Source of the DNA: Micromonospora sp. KC213
Lineage (GTDB): Bacteria > Actinomycetota > Actinomycetes > Mycobacteriales > Micromonosporaceae
Direction of reading: 5' to 3'
Length of the DNA stretch: 32,266 nt
NCBI RefSeq assembly: GCF_004348325.1
Contig: NZ_SMKF01000054.1
Coordinates: 1 to 32,266 of the forward strand
Both the position numbers and the translations under genes were made by a program. Positions 27,627 through 32,266 of the stretch are shown one piece after another (position 1 is the stretch's first letter; each line of letters starts with the position of its first letter). The notes under the pieces were generated by a model. The model was not told the DNA's origin. It saw only the letters and a list, made by a program, of their open reading frames with translations, and did no database searches.

Positions 27627-28191
27627 CGGGGCGGTCCTCCATCGTGAGATCGGCGAGCACGCCGGTGCGCAGCTGACGGTGCGCCCGGGCCAGGCGGGAC
27701 TTGACGGTGCCCAGTGGGATGCCGAGCGTGAGCGCGGCCTCGGCCTGGGTCTGCCCGAGCCAGACGCAGGCCTCCACCACCTCCCGGTCCCGGCGGGCGA
27801 GCCCGGCGAGGTGGCGGTGCACGGCGGCGACCCGGCGCTCGGCGTCCACCCGCTCGGCCACCGCCTCGGCGTGGTCGGCGGCGGGTTCGGGCGGCGGCAC
27901 CCGGTCCAGTGCGGCCCGGTGCCGGCGCAGCGACCGGTGGTGGTTACGGCTGACGCCCAGCGCGATGCCGTAGAGCCAGGGCAGGACGCTCGCGCCGTAC
28001 GGCACCACCGCCCGTCTTCGCCGCCAGGCCTCCAGGAACACCACCGAGACCAGGTCCTCGGCGGCCGACCAGGATCCGGTCCGCCGCAGGCAGTAGCCGA
28101 ACACCGCGTCGGCGTGCCGCTCGAAGAGCGTGCCGAAGGCCGTGGTGTCGCCGTCGAGGCTCCGGGCCCAGAGCTCTCGGTCGTCAGTCAT
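27559..28191 (-). CDS. ECF-type RNA polymerase sigma factor
   Basis: The 210-aa protein has sigma region 2 (FGTLFERHADAVFGYCLRRTGSWSAAEDLVSVVFLEAWRRR, about residues 19-60), a linker, and region 4 (LARRDREVVEACVWLGQTQAEAALTLGIPLGTVKSRLARAHRQLR, about 130-175), with no regions 1 or 3. A 25-residue Pro-rich tail follows, coded in the 68-base overlap with the next gene. ATG 28191 has GGGAGGG upstream. It probably directs transcription of envelope or stress genes together with the downstream membrane protein; its target promoter is unknown. Confidence 0.9.
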   Translation of the reverse strand: MTDDRELWARSLDGDTTAFGTLFERHADAVFGYCLRRTGSWSAAEDLVSVVFLEAWRRRRAVVPYGASVLPWLYGIALGVSRNHHRSLRRHRAALDRVPPPEPAADHAEAVAERVDAERRVAAVHRHLAGLARRDREVVEACVWLGQTQAEAALTLGIPLGTVKSRLARAHRQLRTGVLADLTMEDRPDGSQSTPPGPAAPARRAGPGTP

Positions 28192-28291
28192 GTCGCGCCC
28201 TCCCTGCCCCTGTCATGTCCGTACGGGGCGGGGCGGTTCACGCCGCTGCGCCGGCCCGGCGGTCCCGTCCCGGCACCGGTCGGGGGCTGAC

Positions 28292-28297
28292 TAGGGT
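28292..28297 (+). promoter_or_regulatory. -10 element of a leaderless add transcript
   Basis: TAGGGT stands 6 bases before ATG 28304. There is no ribosome-binding site in between. A -35 box is not evident. Confidence 0.5.
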
Positions 28298-28303
28298 CTG
28301 AGC

Positions 28304-29380
28304 ATGGTCGCAATCCGATACGAGGACATCGTCAAGGTCCCGAAGGCGCTGCTGCACGATCATCTCGACGGCGGGCTGCGGCCGGCGACGATCGTCGAAC
28401 TGGCCGCCGAGGCGGGCCACGAACTGCCCACCACCGACCCGGAGGCGTTGGGTCGCTGGTTCGCCGAGGCGGCGAACTCCGGCTCGCTGGAGCGTTATCT
28501 GGAGACCTTCGCGCACACGGTGGCCGTCATGCAGACCGCGCCGGCGCTGCGCCGGGTGGCCCGGGAGTGCGCGCTGGACCTGGCCGCCGACGGGGTGGTC
28601 TACGCCGAGGTGCGTTTCGCTCCCGAGCAGCATCTGGAACGGCACCTCACCCTCGACGAGGTGGTGGCGGCGGTGGTGGCCGGTTTCGCCGAGGGCAGTG
28701 CGCAGGCCGCCGAGGCCGGCACGCCGATCCGGATCGGGACCCTGTTGACCGCGATGCGGCATGCCGCCCGTTCGCAGGAGATCGCCGAGCTGGCCGTCCG
28801 GCACCGGGACACCGGGGTGGTCGGCTTCGACATCGCGGGTGCCGAGGCGGGCTTCCCACCCACCCGGCACCTGGACGCCTTCGAGTATCTGCAACGGGAG
28901 AACTTCCACTTCACCATCCACGCCGGTGAGGCGTTCGGGCTGCCGTCGATCTGGCAGGCCATCCAGTGGTGCGGCGCCGACCGGCTCGGCCACGGTGTAC
29001 GCATCGTGGACGACATCACGCCCGGCCCACGGCCGGTGCTGGGCCGGCTGGCCGCGTACGTCCGGGACAAGCGCATCCCGCTGGAGTTGTGCCCGTCGTC
29101 GAACGTGCAGACGGGCGCGGTCGTGTCGATCGCCGACCACCCGATCGGCCTGCTGCGCGACCTTCGCTTCCGGGTGACGGTGAACACCGACAACCGGCTG
29201 ATGAGCGGCACCTCCATGTCCCGGGAGATGGCGCTGCTGGTGGAGGCCTTCGGTTACGGCTGGAAGGAACTCCAGTGGTTTACCATCAACGCGATGAAAA
29301 GCGCCTTCATCCCGTTCGACGAGCGGCTGGAAATCATCGATCAGGTGATCAAGCCGGCGTACGCGAAGCTGCTGGGCTGA
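28304..29380 (+). CDS. add: Adenosine deaminase
   Basis: The enzyme deaminates adenosine and deoxyadenosine to inosines. The 358-aa product has the metal-binding [10 protein letters not shown] (His18, His20), HAGEAFG (His206, catalytic Glu209), [12 protein letters not shown], and [11 protein letters not shown] (metal-site Asp296). It is divergent from the ECF sigma gene and probably leaderless. With the upstream importer, cdd and deoA it completes a nucleoside-salvage neighbourhood. Its stop abuts the stop of the convergent kinase gene. Confidence 0.96.
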   Translation: MVAIRYEDIVKVPKALLHDHLDGGLRPATIVELAAEAGHELPTTDPEALGRWFAEAANSGSLERYLETFAHTVAVMQTAPALRRVARECALDLAADGVVYAEVRFAPEQHLERHLTLDEVVAAVVAGFAEGSAQAAEAGTPIRIGTLLTAMRHAARSQEIAELAVRHRDTGVVGFDIAGAEAGFPPTRHLDAFEYLQRENFHFTIHAGEAFGLPSIWQAIQWCGADRLGHGVRIVDDITPGPRPVLGRLAAYVRDKRIPLELCPSSNVQTGAVVSIADHPIGLLRDLRFRVTVNTDNRLMSGTSMSREMALLVEAFGYGWKELQWFTINAMKSAFIPFDERLEIIDQVIKPAYAKLLG

Positions 29381-29983
29381 TCAGTGGCGCGGGTGGCCGG
29401 CGACCATGGCGGCCACCCGCCGCAGGATCTCGTCGGCCGGGGCCGCCTCGGCTCCCAGGCCGGTCTGCCGACGCAGCACCGCCGGCTCGGCACGCAGCAG
29501 CGCCACCCCGCGCCGGAGCAGCACCTTCGGTGCCTTGCGCTGCTCGGCGAGATCGCGGGCGAACCGGCGGAGAAACGTCGTCGCCCGGGGGCGGCGCAGG
29601 GCGTACGCGCCGGCCAGCAGCCCTCGGCGCCGGCACTCCCCGACGATTTCGGCGGCGAATATCCCTTCGGCGATGAAAAGTGGCGATCCGGCCACGTCGC
29701 ATACCCGGGTGGACACCCTCCGGTCGGCACCGATCGCATAAACCGGCACTTCGGCCTTGCCGTCCTGGGCCAGTCGGGCAATTGTCTCCACGGCCGTCAC
29801 GGCATCCCAGGAGTGCGGTGAATCCCAGTCGACCTGTCCGTTGTGGTGCGGCAACGTAGGGTCATCGCCGTCCTTGTAGAAGTCGTCCAGGCAGAGCACC
29901 GGAAGTCCGGTTCGCTGCGCTATGTACGACTTTCCGGAGCCGGACGGGCCGGCGAGGAGGACAACGCGGTGAGGGTATTCCAT
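29381..29983 (-). CDS. Uridine-kinase-like P-loop kinase
   Basis: The 200-aa protein has Walker A AGPSGSGKS (GPSGSGKS at residues 12-19), LDDFYKDGDD (the uridine kinase D-FY type motif), DWDSPHSWD and an FIAEGIFAAEIV segment. These fit the uridine kinase/phosphoribulokinase family, but it is a divergent member and the substrate is inferred mainly from the add neighbourhood. ATG 29983 has no ribosome-binding site; AT-rich bases (TTACAA, 6 bases upstream on the minus strand) could be a weak -10. It is convergent with add with no gap. Confidence 0.82.
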   Translation of the reverse strand: MEYPHRVVLLAGPSGSGKSYIAQRTGLPVLCLDDFYKDGDDPTLPHHNGQVDWDSPHSWDAVTAVETIARLAQDGKAEVPVYAIGADRRVSTRVCDVAGSPLFIAEGIFAAEIVGECRRRGLLAGAYALRRPRATTFLRRFARDLAEQRKAPKVLLRRGVALLRAEPAVLRRQTGLGAEAAPADEILRRVAAMVAGHPRH

Positions 29984-29989
29984 AACTTT

Positions 29990-30020
29990 TTGTAACTCCG
30001 GCCGGACGGAACGCTATCAA
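29990..30020 (+). promoter_or_regulatory. Possible cvnA-type promoter
   Basis: TTGTAA (29990-29995) and TATCAA (30015-30020) are separated by 19 bases in an unusually AT-rich patch. The resulting transcript would have a leader of about 150 bases carrying the two hairpins at 30105-30147. Confidence 0.35.
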
Positions 30021-30104
30021 ATGGCATCAACATCTCATCACACCCTCAGGGACGGCCGGCCTGGGCTTTCTCTTTCCGAAGCGGCGTGATGGAATCTCGG
30101 GGGT

Positions 30105-30147
30105 CCGACCCGCCGGGTCGGTCGCTGGGCGTTGCCCGGGGCAACGC
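30105..30147 (+). promoter_or_regulatory. Two adjacent hairpins in the sensor-kinase leader
   Basis: The first is a 7-bp stem (30105-30111 with 30115-30121) with loop GCC. The second is an 8-bp stem (30129-30136 with 30140-30147) with loop CGG. They end 29 bases before GTG 30177. They may be operators, leader RNA structures or terminators of an upstream transcript. Confidence 0.4.
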
Positions 30148-30176
30148 GGGCACGCTGCAATCGCGAGGGCGGTGAC

Positions 30177-32266
30177 GTGAGCAAACGGCCAAAGACGGCG
30201 GGCTCCTTCCTGTCGCGTCTGAGCCGACCGGCCGGTCGGCTTCGCGACATGCCGATCTGGTCCAAGCTCGGTCTGATCATGATCGTGCCGACCATCGCTA
30301 CAGTCGTGGTCGGCACCAGTGGCCTGGTCGACAACCTGCAGACGCTCAACAACGCCAACCGGGCCGGTGACCTGGCGAACCTCGTCGGCTACTCCGGTGA
30401 CCTGGTCAACAGCCTGCAGGACGAGCGGACGGCCGCGGTGCTGCTGCTGGGTGCCCCCAAGGGGCAGGTCCGGGAGCAATACCAGGAGGCGTACAACCGG
30501 GTCAACCTCAGGGTCGACCAGTCCAAGGTGCCCTACCTGCAACAGCGGGCCCAGCTCGAGGATCTCCCGGGCAGCCTGGACACCCTGCTCGACCGGATCG
30601 ACCAGGAGCTGACCGACCTGCCGGGCACCCGCAGCCAGGTCTTCAACGGCAAGCTCGCGATCAGCGACGCCGTCGGGTCGTACCAGGGAATGATCAACCA
30701 GTTGATCAGCGTACGCGACTCGGTCACCCAACTCGCCGGCGACAACGAGCTGAGCGACCGGATGCGGGCCGCCACCTCCGTCGCCCGCGCCAAGGAGTTC
30801 CTGTCGCTGCGCCGCGTCGCGGTGCACCAGGTGCTCATCCAGAAGGCGTACATCTCGCCGCTGCGGCGTGACTACATCGCCAGCCAGACCGGTCAGGCGC
30901 TCGCCCTGCAGAACTTCCAGGCGGTGGCGACCCGCGCCGAGCGGGAGTTCTTCGACCAGACCGTCGCCGGCGCCGACCGCCGCCAGGCGGACAACTACAG
31001 CGGCTGGATGGACAGCCGGTCCAGCGAGAGCATCGCCGGGGTGCCGTTCGGGCCCGACCAGTGGGACGCGGCGATGACCGCCAACGCCAGGCTGTTCCGT
31101 ACCGTCGAGATCAAGCTCGACGGCGACGTGGTCGGCGACGCCGACGCGCTCCGCTCCGGCGTGCAGCGCACGGTCTTCCTCCAGACCGGCCTGCTGCTGA
31201 GCATGCTGCTGCTGGCCATCCTCTTCGCGTACCTGGTCGCCCGGTCGATGGCCCGCTCCCTGCGCGACCTGCGCCAGGGCGCGCTGTCCATCGCCCAGCA
31301 CGGTCTGCCGCAGGCGGTGGCCCGGCTGCGTGACCCGCAGGTCATCGGGCAGCTCTCCCCGGCCCAACTGGCCAACCAGATCGCCGAGCCGCTGCCGGTC
31401 CGCAGCAAGGACGAATTCGGGCAGGTGACCGAGGCGTTCAACGCGGTCCACCTGGAGGCGGTCCGCACCGCCGCCGAGCAGGCCGCGCTGCGTTCCTCCG
31501 TCGCGACGATGTTCGTCAACCTCGCCCGCCGCTCGCAGATCCTGGTCGACCGGCTGATCGGCCACCTCGACCGCCTGGAGCGCGGTGAGGAGGACCCGGA
31601 CCGCCTCGCCGAGCTGTTCCAGCTCGACCACCTGGCCACCCGGATGCGCCGCAACGACGAGAACCTGCTGGTCCTCGCCGGTGCCGACTCCACCCGCGTG
31701 CAGCGCGAGCCGGCCGCCCTGATCGACGTGCTGCGCGCCGCACAGTCCGAGGTCGAGCACTACACCCGCATCGAGTTCGGGATCATCGACCGGGACATCG
31801 AGGTCTCCGCCCACGCCGTCAACGACATGGTGCACCTGGTCGCCGAGCTGTTCGACAACGCGACCGCCTTCTCGCCGCCGGACTCGCAGGTCATGGTCGA
31901 GGCACGCCGGATCGGTGACCGGTCCACCCTCTACGTGGAGGACCGCGGCATCGGCATCAGCGCCGAGCAGTTGGCCGACCTCAACGAGCGGCTCTCCACG
32001 CCGCCCCAGGTCGACGTCGCGGTCTCCCGGATGATGGGTCTGGTCGTGGTCGCCCGGCTGGCGTCCCGGCACGGCGTCAAGGTCGAGCTGCGTCCCGGCT
32101 CCGACCGTGGCACCGTCGCCGAGGTCACCATGCCCGCCTCCGTGCTGGTGCCCCGGGCACTTGCCGGTCGCGGGCCGCAGGCCAGCGCGCTGCCCGTCAG
32201 CGGCCCCGCCGGTGGTGCGCAGACCGGTTCGTTCCCCGGCTTCGGCCCCCCCGCCGCGCCGCAGCC
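30177..32266 (+). CDS. CvnA-type sensor histidine kinase with nitrate/nitrite-sensing (NIT) domain, 3' end missing
   Basis: The frame opens at GTG 30177 (MSKRPKTAG...) and runs off the window after about 696 codons. A basic N-terminus leads to membrane helix 1 (about 31-51). A long extracytoplasmic helical NIT-type sensor follows (about 55-330, with QDERTAAVLLLG and RAKEFLSLRR), then helix 2 (about 332-355) and a HAMP-like region. A phospho-acceptor-like region holds His485 (FQLDHLATRMRRNDENLLVLAG). The ATPase domain has N-box ELFDNATAFSPP (Glu557, Asn561) and DRGIGIS (Asp589). A Pro/Gly-rich tail begins near the window end. In actinobacteria this protein heads the conservon (cvnA-B-C-D: Roadblock protein, DUF742, Ras-like GTPase), so those genes are expected next. 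Confidence 0.92.
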   Translation, partial: MSKRPKTAGSFLSRLSRPAGRLRDMPIWSKLGLIMIVPTIATVVVGTSGLVDNLQTLNNANRAGDLANLVGYSGDLVNSLQDERTAAVLLLGAPKGQVREQYQEAYNRVNLRVDQSKVPYLQQRAQLEDLPGSLDTLLDRIDQELTDLPGTRSQVFNGKLAISDAVGSYQGMINQLISVRDSVTQLAGDNELSDRMRAATSVARAKEFLSLRRVAVHQVLIQKAYISPLRRDYIASQTGQALALQNFQAVATRAEREFFDQTVAGADRRQADNYSGWMDSRSSESIAGVPFGPDQWDAAMTANARLFRTVEIKLDGDVVGDADALRSGVQRTVFLQTGLLLSMLLLAILFAYLVARSMARSLRDLRQGALSIAQHGLPQAVARLRDPQVIGQLSPAQLANQIAEPLPVRSKDEFGQVTEAFNAVHLEAVRTAAEQAALRSSVATMFVNLARRSQILVDRLIGHLDRLERGEEDPDRLAELFQLDHLATRMRRNDENLLVLAGADSTRVQREPAALIDVLRAAQSEVEHYTRIEFGIIDRDIEVSAHAVNDMVHLVAELFDNATAFSPPDSQVMVEARRIGDRSTLYVEDRGIGISAEQLADLNERLSTPPQVDVAVSRMMGLVVVARLASRHGVKVELRPGSDRGTVAEVTMPASVLVPRALAGRGPQASALPVSGPAGGAQTGSFPGFGPPAAPQ

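Noticed and set aside
30027..32072. 681-codon open frame on the minus strand
   Set aside because: It is antisense to the sensor histidine kinase, whose domains and motifs are clear; its composition is typical of a shadow frame.

Overview
The window looks like a chromosomal segment of a high-GC actinomycete. It is most likely a member of the Micromonosporaceae (Micromonospora or Salinispora relatives). The reasons are the roughly 70+ % GC with G/C third positions, many GTG starts (and probably one TTG and one CTG), a putative F420-type oxidoreductase, a CvnA-type sensor kinase, and several genes whose start codon lies only 6-7 bases after a -10-like hexamer, as in actinobacterial leaderless transcripts. 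The assignment rests on gene content and style, not on a database match. No rRNA, tRNA, CRISPR array or insertion sequence was recognised.

Layout. (1) 1-3734: housekeeping genes prs, rplY (L25/Ctc) and pth, then cysQ. (2) 3782-6038: cysD-cysN sulfate activation, preceded by a possible 11-codon leader ORF whose stop overlaps the cysD start. (3) 6225-8362, minus strand: galE-galK. (4) 8535-13771: a CorC-like CBS protein, trpS, a 2H phosphoesterase, a YihY/BrkB membrane protein with a short GntR regulator, and two unknown proteins separated by about 350 bases of hairpin-rich noncoding DNA. (5) 14029-19501: a four-gene BMP-type nucleoside ABC importer. (6) 19603-22659: a compact SNF2 helicase and SWIM zinc-finger pair, divergent from a MarR regulator. 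(7) 22729-25475: cdd, deoA and a DUF4272-like gene. (8) 25477-28191: an RlmA/TlrB-like rRNA methyltransferase, a PPOX/F420 flavin-type protein, and an ECF sigma factor with an overlapping membrane protein. (9) 28304-29983: adenosine deaminase and a uridine-kinase-like P-loop kinase. (10) From 30177 to the window end: an incomplete CvnA-type sensor histidine kinase.

How it fits together. Blocks 5, 7 and 9 form a nucleoside uptake and salvage neighbourhood: importer, cytidine deaminase, thymidine phosphorylase, adenosine deaminase and a possible nucleoside kinase. Block 6 interrupts it. That module has lower GC in several stretches, an opposite-strand operon, its own regulator and a palindrome-rich control region. 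It is the best candidate here for an accessory, possibly undescribed, system. Other points to check are the CTG start of the importer ATPase, the cysD leader ORF, the rplY leader with mutually exclusive stems, and a cytidine deaminase carrying an extra C-terminal domain.
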